From: Chloroflexota bacterium | Lineage (GTDB): Bacteria; Chloroflexota; Dehalococcoidia; Lucifugimonadales; UBA3495 | Direction: 5' to 3' | Assembly (NCBI GenBank): GCA_022562475.1 | Contig: JADFPD010000006.1 | Location: 1-43,504 of the forward strand | Length of the DNA stretch: 43,504 bases | Part shown: piece by piece, positions 15,942-24,392 of the stretch | Numbering within the stretch: the stretch's first letter is position 1 | Layout of the letters: every line of letters starts with the position of its first letter | Notes under the pieces: generated by a model | The model's input: the letters and a program-made list of their open reading frames with translations, nothing else | Told to the model about the DNA's origin: nothing | Database searches by the model: none | Made by a program: the position numbers and the translations under genes

Positions 15942-17114
15942 TCAGTCCCTGGTGCCGAACAACGCCACCGAGCAGGTGAACGAGCCGGGGCGGCCTCCCA
16001 AGTTGTGGGTCAGGCCCAAAGTGGGGTCTTTTAGCTGGCGTTCGCCGGCTTTGCCCTGGAGTTGCTTGTAGACCTCATAGATCATGCGAATGCCGCTGGC
16101 CCCGATGGGGTGGCCGAAGCACTTCAGGCCGCCGTCGGTGTTCACCGGCAGCTCCCCTTCGAGGCTGAACGTGCCCGCCGCCACGTCCTCGCTGGCGCGG
16201 CCCCGGGGGCTGAACCCCAGGTCCTCATAGATGATCAATTCGGTGATGGTGAAGCAGTCGTGGACCATGGCCAGGTCGATCTCCTGGCGGGGGTCGGAGA
16301 TGCCCGCTTCCTGGTAGGCGGCCTGGCTGGCCCGGACCGACTCGGGGAAGTGGGTGAAATCCCAGTCGTTGCGGAGGACGCCGAAGGCGCCCACCGCGAG
16401 ACCGATCCCCTTGACCAGGATGTAGTCGTCCCGGAAGGTCTTGGCGATCTCAGGCGTGGTGATGATGGCCGCCGCCGCGCCGTCGGACACGCCGCAGCAA
16501 TCAAATAGACCCAAAGGCCAGGCCACCATGGGGGCGTTGGCCACCTGTTCGGCGCTGACCTCCCGCTGGAAGTGGGCCTTGGGACTCATGGTCCCGTTGT
16601 GGTGGTTCTTGGAGGCGATCTGGGCCAGGGTCATCTTCCCCTCTTCGTAGGGGATGTCGTACTGGTGGAAATAGCGGGTGGCGGCCAGGGCGAACTGGGA
16701 CGGCGGCGGCACCGGAGGATTGACGTCCGCGCCGGCCGGTTCGGGGACCGCCAGACCCGAGAAACCCGAGTCCTTGAGCTTTTCCACGCCCACGGCCAGG
16801 ACTATGTCATAGATGCCGGCGGCCACGGCGTAGCAGGCGTTGCGGAAGGCGTCGGTGGCGGTGGCGCAAGCGTTCTCGACCCGGGTGATGGGGATATAGT
16901 CCAGCTTAAGGGCTGCGGCGAGGGGCTGGCCGGTCCGGAAGGAGGCCACCGTCCCCAGCCAGGCAGCCTGGACGTCCTTTCCCTCGATGCCCGCGTCCTC
17001 AAAGGCCTCGTAGGAGGCTTCGACGAGCAGATCGGATGAACTGGAGTCCCAACGCTCCCCAAACTTGCTGCAACCCATGCCGATCACGGCAACCCGGTCC
17101 TTGATCCCGCTCAT
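15942..17114 (-). CDS. Thiolase-family acyltransferase (SCP-x/acetyl-CoA acetyltransferase-like)
   Basis: A 390-residue non-decarboxylating thiolase of the SCP-x-like subgroup. The nucleophile is Cys83 in VENACATATDAF; GHPIGASGIRMIYE supplies the C-terminal His, and NLGGRPGSFTCSVALFG holds the position of the second cysteine. It lacks a sterol-carrier domain. Such proteins often need a DUF35/OB-fold partner; here the gene immediately upstream in the operon (85 bp) encodes an HMGS-like protein fused to DUF35. This suggests a three-domain acyl-CoA complex like the archaeal thiolase/HMGCS/DUF35 assembly, though the pathway may be steroid or fatty-acid side-chain degradation instead. Confidence 0.88.
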   Translation of the reverse strand: MSGIKDRVAVIGMGCSKFGERWDSSSSDLLVEASYEAFEDAGIEGKDVQAAWLGTVASFRTGQPLAAALKLDYIPITRVENACATATDAFRNACYAVAAGIYDIVLAVGVEKLKDSGFSGLAVPEPAGADVNPPVPPPSQFALAATRYFHQYDIPYEEGKMTLAQIASKNHHNGTMSPKAHFQREVSAEQVANAPMVAWPLGLFDCCGVSDGAAAAIITTPEIAKTFRDDYILVKGIGLAVGAFGVLRNDWDFTHFPESVRASQAAYQEAGISDPRQEIDLAMVHDCFTITELIIYEDLGFSPRGRASEDVAAGTFSLEGELPVNTDGGLKCFGHPIGASGIRMIYEVYKQLQGKAGERQLKDPTLGLTHNLGGRPGSFTCSVALFGTRD

Positions 17115-17199
17115 GTCGTTCTCCTATCTGCCGTTAGCTGAAAGCAATTATAACGCCAACGCCCCCATCCTAACTTTCCCCCGTCCTCGGCGGAAGGGA

Positions 17200-18612
17200 C
17201 TAGTCAGCCCGGCGCAGGGGCACCGCCTTCCAATAATAATTGTGTATGCCGTTCACCACCCGCAGCTTGCGGAAACTCATCTCCACCTGAAGCCCGATCT
17301 GGACCTCCGATGTCTCCCGGTCGGTCAACATGCAGAGGACCCGGCCTCCCGGCTCGAAATCCACCACGACGACGGCCAGCGGCGTGTCCACCGTGCCGGC
17401 CAGGTAGTCCAGCGAGTAGGTGAACACCGTGCCCAACTTGTCGCTGAGTCTGATGGGGGTTGAATCGTCCCTGGCCTGACACTCGACACAGACCCGTTGG
17501 GGCGGGTATTGCACGTAGCCGCACTGGTTGCAGACGGCGCCGTGGAATTTGATGTTCTGGTCTCCCTCCCGCCAGAGCGCCGTGACCGACGGCGACTGGG
17601 CCTGGGGCCGTTTTGACGATGAGTCGGTGAGCCAGACATCCCGCCACTTGGCGTAGGTCTCGTAACTGTCCAGCACCTGGCCCGAGTCCAGGTAACCCGA
17701 TACACCTAAACCGGCCTGCCCTTCACTGATGTTCGAGGTGGTGCGGAAGCCCAGAACGTCGCTGCCGTCGCCGTAGGAAACTGTGAGCAGCAATTGGTCC
17801 GGCGACCCTTCTTCCAAGGCGCCCGCCAACAGCATCAGAGGGAAGGCGGCGCCGGTGTTCCCCATGCGGCCGAACAGCGGGTCTTGCACCTGCTCCGGCT
17901 GGAAACCTAGGTGCCGCGCCAACTGGCCGTGCCGGCGGGCATCGGTGGAATAGAGGGCGAGCTTGCTGACGTCTTTGACCGACACACCCTCTTTCTCCAT
18001 GAATCCGGAGACCGCCTCTCCCATGATGCGCTCCAGGCCCTCCTCGACGGCGAAACGGTCTTCCCAGGAGCGGACGAACCGGTCGCCGGCGCTGCGCCAA
18101 GTGTCCATCATGTTCTCGGTGATGGTGTAGGAGCCGGCCTGCTCCGCGATGATCCCTTCATCGGAAATGATGAAGGCCACCGCCCCATCTCCGGAGTTGC
18201 GCTCGGTCTCCCCTTTTGGCGCCCCCTGGCGGTTATCGCTGGCCAACACCAACACATGCTTGGCCGAGCCGGCGGCGACCGAGTCCAGCGCGGATTTAAG
18301 CGCAGTGGTGCCGGCCCGGAGCACGTCGGTGATATCGGCGGTGAAAATGTCCCGGCGCAGGTCCAAGGCGGTGGAGATTATGGATGCACACTGTTTCTCG
18401 GCGTAGGGAGGAGTGGTGGTGGCGAACAGCAGCCCGTCGATCTCCTCCCGGTCATGGCCTTTCAGGCAGTCGATGCCGGCGGCCACCGCCATGCTGACGC
18501 TGTCTTCGTCGAAGTTGGCCACGGAGCGCTGTCCGGCGGAGTCCCAACCGTCGGTTTCCGCGCCCAACCGGTATTTGGGGACGTAGGCCCCAAAGGCCGA
18601 GATTCCTGCCAA
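17200..18612 (-). CDS. HMG-CoA synthase-like protein fused to DUF35 OB-fold
   Basis: A 470-residue fusion. Residues 1-335 have the HMG-CoA synthase/KAS III-like fold (GISAFGAYVPKYRL, GAVAFIISDE, GNTGAAFPLMLLAGALE, VSYGDGSDVLGF). Residues 350-470 are a DUF35 domain: a zinc ribbon C361-x2-C364 and C375-x2-C378, followed by an OB fold (LGTVFTYSLDYL). The usual catalytic Cys position (in FACKAGT-like motifs) is Leu98 in TDVLRAGTTAL, and the HQPN-type histidine segment reads YSTD. It may therefore be a scaffold or substrate channel for the downstream thiolase rather than an active synthase. Start TTG 18612 has AAGGTGA just upstream. The family assignment is firm; the activity is unknown. Confidence 0.85.
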   Translation of the reverse strand: MAGISAFGAYVPKYRLGAETDGWDSAGQRSVANFDEDSVSMAVAAGIDCLKGHDREEIDGLLFATTTPPYAEKQCASIISTALDLRRDIFTADITDVLRAGTTALKSALDSVAAGSAKHVLVLASDNRQGAPKGETERNSGDGAVAFIISDEGIIAEQAGSYTITENMMDTWRSAGDRFVRSWEDRFAVEEGLERIMGEAVSGFMEKEGVSVKDVSKLALYSTDARRHGQLARHLGFQPEQVQDPLFGRMGNTGAAFPLMLLAGALEEGSPDQLLLTVSYGDGSDVLGFRTTSNISEGQAGLGVSGYLDSGQVLDSYETYAKWRDVWLTDSSSKRPQAQSPSVTALWREGDQNIKFHGAVCNQCGYVQYPPQRVCVECQARDDSTPIRLSDKLGTVFTYSLDYLAGTVDTPLAVVVVDFEPGGRVLCMLTDRETSEVQIGLQVEMSFRKLRVVNGIHNYYWKAVPLRRAD

Positions 18613-18858
18613 AGGTCACCTTCTGTTATAAGGCTGTTCCAGCAATCACGAGGCTGGAGCAGCCCGGTTTTCGCCATGCTAGCAGCTTGCCGAAATAGGT
18701 GTCAACGCGGGCATCGGCGCTGTTCCAGCCCTGGTGGCTGGGGTCTGGGCCGGGCATGCCCTATGTTACAATCGATGCCTGCAATGTGATTGCCTCGGAG
18801 CTTGGATCCTCCCCATCGGGGGAGGCCGGCCTCCGCGCTTCGGTAGGAGTGAGCACCC

Positions 18859-20049
18859 GTGACCAGGTCTCGATTTTCTTTCCTTTTTGTAACTGTTGCC
18901 ATCATGGCTGTAGTTATGTTGGCGGCGGCCGCCTGCTTCGGCGGTGACGGTCGCGGTGAAGACAACCCTAGTATCGAGGGTCTCCCGCCCGAGTTCCAGC
19001 GCCTGAGTGAGGTGTGGGAACTGCTCAACCGGGAGCAGATCGACGGCGAAGACCTGGACCCGCTTGTGATCAGCGACGGAGCGATCCGCGGCATGTTAAC
19101 CGCCTTGAACGACCCTTACGCCGGGTTTCTAGACCGTGAACAATTCTCCCTGGAAAGCCAGGATATCCAAGGGTTCTTCGGCGGCATCGGCGCCGAGGTC
19201 GGTATCCGCGAAGGGGTGATAACAATACTGGCGCCGATGCCTGATACCCCCGCTGAAGCGGCGGGAGTCAGGGCCGGTGATGTGATTTTAGAAGTGGACG
19301 GTCAAAGCATCCAGGGACTAAGTCTCTTGGAAGTCGTCCGGTTGATCCGGGGCGACAAGGGCACTACGGTAACCCTATTGCTGCGGCACTTGACCAACTC
19401 CGAAACCGTCTTGATCGAGATAGAACGGGACATCATTAAGCTGGAGAGTGTCACTCTGCTGATGCAGGTGGGCCGCATCGGACACATCCGTCTATCGGGT
19501 TTTACGGGAACGACCAACGATGAACTAAAGAAAGCCCTGGAGCGGTTCGAGCGGTCAAAAGGCCTGGGAATCGTGCTGGACCTGCGCAATAATCCGGGGG
19601 GACTGGTGTCGTCCGTGGTTGATGTAACCAGCCAGTTCATCGATGATGGCCTGGTGCTCTATCAGATAGATGCCAGAGGAAACCGCCGTAATTGGGGCGT
19701 TAAATCCGGTGGAAAAGCCCTGGATATCCCCATGGTTGTCCTGGTGAATGAATTTAGCGCCAGCGCCAGTGAGGTCTTCACCGGAGCAATCATCGACAGC
19801 GGCCGGGCAACGGTCGTCGGGTCTACCACCTTCGGCAAGGGGAGCGTCACCAATCTTTGGCCGCTGGATGACGGATCAGGGGTGAATTTCACCACCGCCC
19901 GATGGTTCACTCCCAACGGCTCTTTGATCGAGGGAGAAGGACTCACCCCCGATGTGCTGTTGGACCCCCTCGGTGAAGACGAGGACGAAGACCTGTATCT
20001 GGACCGGGCCATCGAGGTATTGAAGGAAGAACTCAGCCTAGGCGGCTAG
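18859..20049 (+). CDS. S41 family C-terminal processing peptidase, lipoprotein
   Basis: A 396-residue Prc/CtpA-type serine protease, predicted to be anchored outside the membrane by Cys26 (VVMLAAAAC lipobox). The order is signal peptide, N-terminal helices, PDZ domain (about 103-190, with GFFGGIGAEVG and AGVRAGDVILEVDGQSI), then the S41 core with GIVLDLRNNPGG. The catalytic Ser lies in NEFSASASE (298-305) and Lys327 in TTFGKGSV. It cleaves C-terminal tails of secreted or membrane proteins. Start GTG 18859 has TAGGAG 9 nt upstream. It is followed 24 bp later by smpB and diverges from the HMGS-like gene. The usual C-terminal tail is short and acidic. Confidence 0.92.
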   Translation: MTRSRFSFLFVTVAIMAVVMLAAAACFGGDGRGEDNPSIEGLPPEFQRLSEVWELLNREQIDGEDLDPLVISDGAIRGMLTALNDPYAGFLDREQFSLESQDIQGFFGGIGAEVGIREGVITILAPMPDTPAEAAGVRAGDVILEVDGQSIQGLSLLEVVRLIRGDKGTTVTLLLRHLTNSETVLIEIERDIIKLESVTLLMQVGRIGHIRLSGFTGTTNDELKKALERFERSKGLGIVLDLRNNPGGLVSSVVDVTSQFIDDGLVLYQIDARGNRRNWGVKSGGKALDIPMVVLVNEFSASASEVFTGAIIDSGRATVVGSTTFGKGSVTNLWPLDDGSGVNFTTARWFTPNGSLIEGEGLTPDVLLDPLGEDEDEDLYLDRAIEVLKEELSLGG

Positions 20050-20073
20050 GCAATGGATAGATAGTGACAGGCA

Positions 20074-20601
20074 GTGGCGAAGAAAAAGTCAGCGACTCCA
20101 ACCGTTCCAGCATCTAAAAAGGCGGACAAGCAAAGACCCGCTGCCAATGACTTTCGCCCAGTGGCATCCAACCGCAAGGCCCACTTCGACTACGAGATAC
20201 TGGAGCGTTACGAAGCGGGAATCTCACTGACAGGCACGGAGATCAAGTCGATTAGGGCCGGAAAGATCGACATTCGAGACTCCTACGCCCGAGCCAGCGG
20301 CGGCGAGATGTGGCTGCATAACGCCTACATCGCCCCGTACGACCCGGCCAGCCTCAATAACCATGACCCCAAGCGGGACCGAAAACTGCTGCTCCACCGG
20401 GCAGAGATTGCAGAAATGACCGCCGCCACCGCTGAGAAAGGCCTGACCATCGTGGCCCTGCGCGTTTATATCAAACACCACGTGGCCAAGGTCGAGCTGG
20501 GAATGGCCCGTGGCAAACGGCAGTACGATAAACGCCGGGCCATCATCGACCGTGACATGGACCGGGAAGCCCGCCGTTCCCTGGGCGCCGCCAGGGATTA
20601 A
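20074..20601 (+). CDS. smpB: SsrA-binding protein SmpB
   Basis: A 175-residue SmpB, the tmRNA partner that rescues stalled ribosomes. Conserved parts are VASNRKAHFDYEILERYEAGI, LTGTEIKSIRAGKIDIRDSY, AYIAPYDPA, HDPKRDRKLLLHRAEI and the basic tail GKRQYDKRRAIIDRDMDREA. A Lys/Ala-rich extension of about 27 residues precedes the core, making it longer than the usual 150-160. The start is GTG 20074. It lies 24 bp after the S41 protease gene and is probably cotranscribed. No tmRNA gene was recognised beside it. Confidence 0.95.
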   Translation: MAKKKSATPTVPASKKADKQRPAANDFRPVASNRKAHFDYEILERYEAGISLTGTEIKSIRAGKIDIRDSYARASGGEMWLHNAYIAPYDPASLNNHDPKRDRKLLLHRAEIAEMTAATAEKGLTIVALRVYIKHHVAKVELGMARGKRQYDKRRAIIDRDMDREARRSLGAARD

Positions 20602-20641
20602 GACCCCCTTTTTCTGTCCCAGTAAGTCGAGGGCACGAAGT

Positions 20642-20744
20642 CCGTTCGTGGTGAGCCCGTCGGACCATCTTTTGGGATGGACCATATCTCTCTGAACCAG
20701 AAGATTGACTGTTGGCCGCCCTTCGAGGGCCTCAGGATGAACGG
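20642..20744. repeat. Small inverted-end (REP/MITE-like) repeat
   Basis: CCGTTCGTGGTGAGCCCGTC at 20642 is an imperfect inverted match (about 16 of 21) to CGAGGGCCTCAGGATGAACGG ending at 20744. These sequences resemble widespread bacterial intergenic repeats. It is non-coding and sits behind smpB. Confidence 0.5.
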
Positions 20745-20819
20745 TATTTCGATTCTATTGATTTGATTGAAATCCCTTTTCTGTCCATCGCTCAACTGCC
20801 CCAACCAAGATTCGTGAGC

Positions 20820-20825
20820 TATAAT
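20820..20825 (+). promoter_or_regulatory. -10 box for the carbonic-anhydrase-like gene
   Basis: A perfect TATAAT 37 nt before the TTG start at 20863. No good -35 is present. Confidence 0.4.
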
Positions 20826-20862
20826 CTACGGCTGGCGCAAAGTCGCCGTTTGGAGGACTGAT

Positions 20863-21369
20863 TTGATTCGAACCCTTGAAGGAGTGACCCCAAAGGTGGC
20901 CGGCACCGCGTGGGTCAGCGAGTTTGCTTACGTTGTCGGCAACGTTGAGATAGGCGAATACGCCAGTATCTGGCCCGGCGTAACCATCCGGGGCGATAGC
21001 CCCAAGCCTATCGTGATAGGAGACTACGTGAATATCCAAGAAGGGTCCGTGGTCCACGGCGACGGACTGACCATCCAAGACCACGTTTCGGTCGGACACT
21101 CCGTGGTGGTCCACTGCGACTTGGTGGGCCGGGGTTCACTGCTGGGCAACAACTGCACCGTGTTGAACCGGGTCACACTGGGCGAGAACTGCCTCATCGC
21201 CGCCAATACCGTGGTGCTGGGCGGCGCCCAGGTCCCGGCCCGCTCCTTCGTGACCGGGGCGCCGGGCTCGGTGAAACGCCAGGTGACGGATGAACAGATC
21301 ACCCAGATGGCCCACACCAACGAAGAGTTGGTAAGGCGGGCCAAATCGTTCAAGGACAGCGGCCTCTAG
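20863..21369 (+). CDS. Gamma-carbonic-anhydrase-like hexapeptide-repeat protein
   Basis: A 168-residue left-handed beta-helix protein with hexapeptide repeats from about 15 to 140 (VGNVEIGEYASIWPGVTIRG, VIGDYVNIQEGSVVHG, LGENCLIAANTVVLGG). The three zinc-type histidines of the gamma-CA/YrdA family are present: H65 (VVHGD), H79 (VSVGH) and H84 (VVVH). The trimer would bind metal between subunits. Carbonic anhydrase activity is plausible, but many relatives are inactive. The C-terminal helix (EEQIT-like: TDEQITQMAHTNEELVRR) is typical. Start TTG 20863 follows GGAGGA. Confidence 0.9.
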   Translation: MIRTLEGVTPKVAGTAWVSEFAYVVGNVEIGEYASIWPGVTIRGDSPKPIVIGDYVNIQEGSVVHGDGLTIQDHVSVGHSVVVHCDLVGRGSLLGNNCTVLNRVTLGENCLIAANTVVLGGAQVPARSFVTGAPGSVKRQVTDEQITQMAHTNEELVRRAKSFKDSGL

Positions 21370-21498
21370 GGTTCGTAGACGCCATTCAACACGACCCCGC
21401 CCGTCCGTAGCCTGTCGAAGTGCGCGCATAAGTCATGCTTGGCCCGTCCACGTTGTTTTCGGTCTATACACAAGGGGGAGGGTTAGGGTGGGGCCGTC

Positions 21499-22437
21499 CT
21501 ACCCCAACCGCCGTGCCACCGGCAACACCTTGTCGGCTAGGTGTTCCATCACCTTGATGCAGTCGGACAGGCTCTCCACCCGGAAGTCGTAAGTCAGCTG
21601 GTCGATGCCGATCTCCTGGCAGGCGTGGAGGTCATCGATCACTTCCTGAGTGGTGGCGACCAGCGTGCCGCCGCTCCGCACGTTGCCGCCTTCGCCCAGA
21701 CCCATGTCGGTGAAATGCAGGCTGCGTTTCAGGGAGACGGTGACCTCAGATTGATCGCGGCCCTCTTTCTCGATGCGCTCCCGTAGATATGGCAGGTTCG
21801 CGGCCACGAACTCCGGCGTTTGGCGGGTGGTGTGCCAGCAACTGCCGTATCTGGCGGTCCGCCGCAGTGCCGCTTTGGTGTGGCCGCCCACCCAGATGGG
21901 GATGCTGGGCTGCTGGACCGGTTTGGGCTCAAACTTGATGCCGTCGATGCTGTAATACTTGCCGTGGTACTCGGGGTCCGGCTGGCTCCAGAGCACCTGC
22001 ATGATCTCCAGGAACTCGTCGGTCATCGCCCCCCGTTGGTGGTAGTCCAACCCCAAAATCTGAAACTCTTTCTCCAGCCAGCCCACGCCCACGCCGCAGA
22101 TGATGCGGCCGTTGGTCAGGACATCCAGCGAAGCGAACATCTTGGCTTGGACCACCGGGTTCCGGTAGGGCAGGATGATCACCGTGCTCCCCAGCTTGAT
22201 GCGGCTGGTGCAGGCCGCCAGGAACCCCAGCAGGGTCATGGTCTCCAAGAACGGTTCGTCCGACGGCCGGGAGAACGACCCGTCGCTGGTGTACGGGTAC
22301 TGGTTGGTGCCTTCGGTGGGCAAGACGATATGGTCGCCGGCCAAGACCGACTCAAAGCCCAATTCTTCCGCGGTCTCCACGAACCGTTTAAGCCCCGGTA
22401 CGTCCGGTATCCGGGGGATCGATAATCCGATTTCCAA
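21499..22437 (-). CDS. LLM-class (F420-dependent-type) oxidoreductase
   Basis: A 312-residue luciferase-like monooxygenase-fold protein. Signatures are LGFESVLAGDHIVLP, a TM-barrel segment TSRIKLGSTVIILPYRNPVVQAK, GRIICGVGVGWLEKEF, and PIWVGGHTKAALRRTARYG. These are shared by F420-dependent dehydrogenases and FMN monooxygenases; the subgroup resembles the F420-dependent TIGR03619 type. TTG 22437 is chosen as start because GGAGG sits 8 nt upstream; a further in-frame TTG at 22452 would precede that site. It is a single leftward gene. The substrate is unknown; the class is abundant in Chloroflexota and Actinobacteria degrading organic compounds. Confidence 0.87.
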   Translation of the reverse strand: MEIGLSIPRIPDVPGLKRFVETAEELGFESVLAGDHIVLPTEGTNQYPYTSDGSFSRPSDEPFLETMTLLGFLAACTSRIKLGSTVIILPYRNPVVQAKMFASLDVLTNGRIICGVGVGWLEKEFQILGLDYHQRGAMTDEFLEIMQVLWSQPDPEYHGKYYSIDGIKFEPKPVQQPSIPIWVGGHTKAALRRTARYGSCWHTTRQTPEFVAANLPYLRERIEKEGRDQSEVTVSLKRSLHFTDMGLGEGGNVRSGGTLVATTQEVIDDLHACQEIGIDQLTYDFRVESLSDCIKVMEHLADKVLPVARRLG

Positions 22438-22532
22438 TTGCTTTGCCTCCAAGTTCGCCTAGAAATTCTGGCTAGGCCGCAGGGCAGTATAAACCCAGCG
22501 CTCGTTGCCCGGCAAAGCGATGGGAAGAGTAG

Positions 22533-23291
22533 CTAACAACCGGGCGGGTAAGATTTAGTTGAAACGACTGTCCCGCTGGGGTCGATCAGCCCAGCGGTAT
22601 CGGGGCTGGAGTTGTTCCAGACCGAAGACTTCCGCTGGAAGGAAAACCCTCCGGAATCCGGATGGTCTTCGTTGGTGTAAACGCGCACCGACGCCTGAGG
22701 CTGTAATTCGTATGCCGGGAACGCAAATTCCGGGAAGCCGTCGGATTCGTCAACCAGCCGCCATCCCAAGAGGTCCACGGTGATTTGGCCTTGGTTCAAG
22801 ACTTGGACATACTCGTCTGCTTCGGTGGTCCGCACGAGGCCGTCAAAGAAGACGCATTCGATGACCACCCCTGCCTCGGCGGCGGGAGGCGTGGCTGTAG
22901 GTGTCGGAGAATTGGTTGCCGTCGGCACAGGAGGGACCGTCTCCGTCGGCGCGGGGGCGATCGTTACCCTCACCTCCGGCGTTACGGCGTTTGGGTCTGC
23001 GGTGGGCTCGGCCTGATGGCCTGGCTCGACGGTTGGCTCCAAGGGAGGAACAGCCGTCATCTCATTCACGGCCTGTGGAGTCGGGGTGCCGCCTGGGACC
23101 GGGACCGCGGTGGATGGCAGCGCAGTGGGGACGGCGGTTAGCGGAATGGGCGTTGCCGTTGCCTGAATCGGGGGCGAAGTGGCGCCTGTGGTTATCACGG
23201 TGCGGGTGGGCTCCGAGCCGGAGCATCCCACGGCCAGCGCCATCAGAGACAGAAACGCCGCTGCCAATGGGAATCTAAGATCGGCGCTCAA
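22533..23291 (-). CDS. Lipoprotein with Thr/Pro tether and lamin-tail domain
   Basis: A 252-residue secreted lipoprotein. The signal peptide ends at LALAVGC (Cys23). Residues 25-135 are a low-complexity Thr/Pro/Ala/Val tether (TPIPLTAVPTALPSTAVPVP). Residues 138-252 form a lamin-tail (LTD) Ig-like domain: VIECVFFDGLVRTTEADEYV, LLGWRLVDESDGFPEFAFP and SSVWNNSSPDTAGLIDPSG. LTDs often lie beside nucleases or mediate surface contacts. Start TTG 23291 is 8 nt after GGAG. The tether design matches the amidohydrolase lipoprotein at 14691-15914. Confidence 0.8.
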   Translation of the reverse strand: MSADLRFPLAAAFLSLMALAVGCSGSEPTRTVITTGATSPPIQATATPIPLTAVPTALPSTAVPVPGGTPTPQAVNEMTAVPPLEPTVEPGHQAEPTADPNAVTPEVRVTIAPAPTETVPPVPTATNSPTPTATPPAAEAGVVIECVFFDGLVRTTEADEYVQVLNQGQITVDLLGWRLVDESDGFPEFAFPAYELQPQASVRVYTNEDHPDSGGFSFQRKSSVWNNSSPDTAGLIDPSGTVVSTKSYPPGC

Positions 23292-23404
23292 TTATTTACT
23301 CCATTGCCGGGGAGCCGATTGGTGGTGCGGCGGATGTGGTGCATCCGTCCGTGAAAGCTGTCTGAGCCAACGGTAGCTTAACGATTTGCGGAGTGCAATC
23401 TGCA

Positions 23405-23413
23405 TGCTATAAT
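23405..23413 (+). promoter_or_regulatory. Extended -10 promoter for the two-repeat protein
   Basis: TGCTATAAT (23405-23413) has a perfect -10 with the TGn extension, and TTGCGG (23386-23391) at 16-nt spacing as a weak -35. The start codon is about 80 nt downstream. Confidence 0.6.
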
Positions 23414-23495
23414 CATTTCAAATTACGGCTGGGGCGCCTGGAAGGTCACGCCGGCCGAATAAATGATGCAGATGGGGAAATTTAGGAGGTCAACC

Positions 23496-24308
23496 ATGGA
23501 GAAAGGTGGAACGACTTTTGATGGCGGTCCGGTCGAGATCGCGATGAGCTACCGCACGGAGATAATGGACGACCAGGGTCTTTGCGTCCAGGTCTATTCC
23601 AAGATCGACGGCAAGGACGCTGAGATCCTGCGCTTCGACTGCTTCGACCAGAACCCTCACTACCATTATGGTCCCGAGAACCACAACATCCGGCTGCCCA
23701 TGGACAAGACCACCGCCGGAAACCCGCTGGGTTGGACGATCAACAACCTGCGCAACAACCTGCCGGCCATGGTGCGCCGTGCCGGTTATGAGGACCTGGC
23801 TGATTCTCTGGAGAAGACCCCGGTGAAGAAGGCCGTGTTGAACAAGATGGAGGCCAAGGCCCGGGAGATGGTCCGGGAAGACCGCCGCACCGTCCACCAC
23901 ATGATGCCCGAACTGATCGACGGAGACAAGGTGGAAGCCGGAAACATCCGCTTCGGCCTGGAATACCGGCACCTACCTCAGATCAACGACGAGGGAATGG
24001 CCATCCACGTCCTGTCCGACGTGGCGGGACAAGAAGTGGAGTTGCTGGCCTTCGACTGCTTCCAGAACGCCCCCCACTATCACTACGGTCCTCGCAACCA
24101 AGACGTCCGCATCTACTGGGACACCACCACCTCCGGCGAGACCTTGAAGTGGACTTTGGACCAGTTCAAGGGCGGCAAGCTCAAGTCCATGATCGAGCGC
24201 GCCGGCTACCCCAGCATCGCCTCCGAGTTGGACGAAAACCTGATTCAGGCCGTCATGCCCAAGATCGAGAAACGGGCCTGGGACCTGGTGTCCATGAACA
24301 ATAAGTAA
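23496..24308 (+). CDS. Two-repeat protein of unknown function (FDCF-PHYHYGP)
   Basis: A 270-residue soluble protein made of two copies of an 85-residue domain: residues 19-104 and 157-245. Each copy carries nearly the same motif, FDCFDQNPHYHYGP (47-60) and FDCFQNAPHYHYGP (186-199), then a W followed by a helix ending in RAGY (GWTINNLRNN and KWTLDQFKGG). The Cys/His/Tyr pattern could bind a metal in each domain, or two sites across a pseudo-dimer. The linker (105-150) is charged and helical. I do not recognise an enzyme family. ATG 23496 has an excellent AGGAGG site. It has its own extended -10 promoter and terminator, suggesting good expression. Confidence 0.8.
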   Translation: MEKGGTTFDGGPVEIAMSYRTEIMDDQGLCVQVYSKIDGKDAEILRFDCFDQNPHYHYGPENHNIRLPMDKTTAGNPLGWTINNLRNNLPAMVRRAGYEDLADSLEKTPVKKAVLNKMEAKAREMVREDRRTVHHMMPELIDGDKVEAGNIRFGLEYRHLPQINDEGMAIHVLSDVAGQEVELLAFDCFQNAPHYHYGPRNQDVRIYWDTTTSGETLKWTLDQFKGGKLKSMIERAGYPSIASELDENLIQAVMPKIEKRAWDLVSMNNK

Positions 24309-24331
24309 TCAGACAACAAACCTCGCAACGC

Positions 24332-24370
24332 AGAAGTGGCCCCGATTTATCGGGGCCACTTCTATCTTTC
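24332..24370 (+). terminator. Rho-independent terminator
   Basis: A 14-bp perfect stem (24332-24345 with 24350-24363), a 4-nt loop and a T-containing tail, 23 bp after the two-repeat gene. It may also serve the convergent SDR gene. Confidence 0.85.
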
Positions 24371-24392
24371 AGAATAGGTGAGGCCGCCTTCA

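Noticed and set aside
20602-20862. tmRNA gene beside smpB
   Set aside because: No tRNA-Ala-like ends, no resume ORF; the stretch is a small inverted-end repeat and a promoter.
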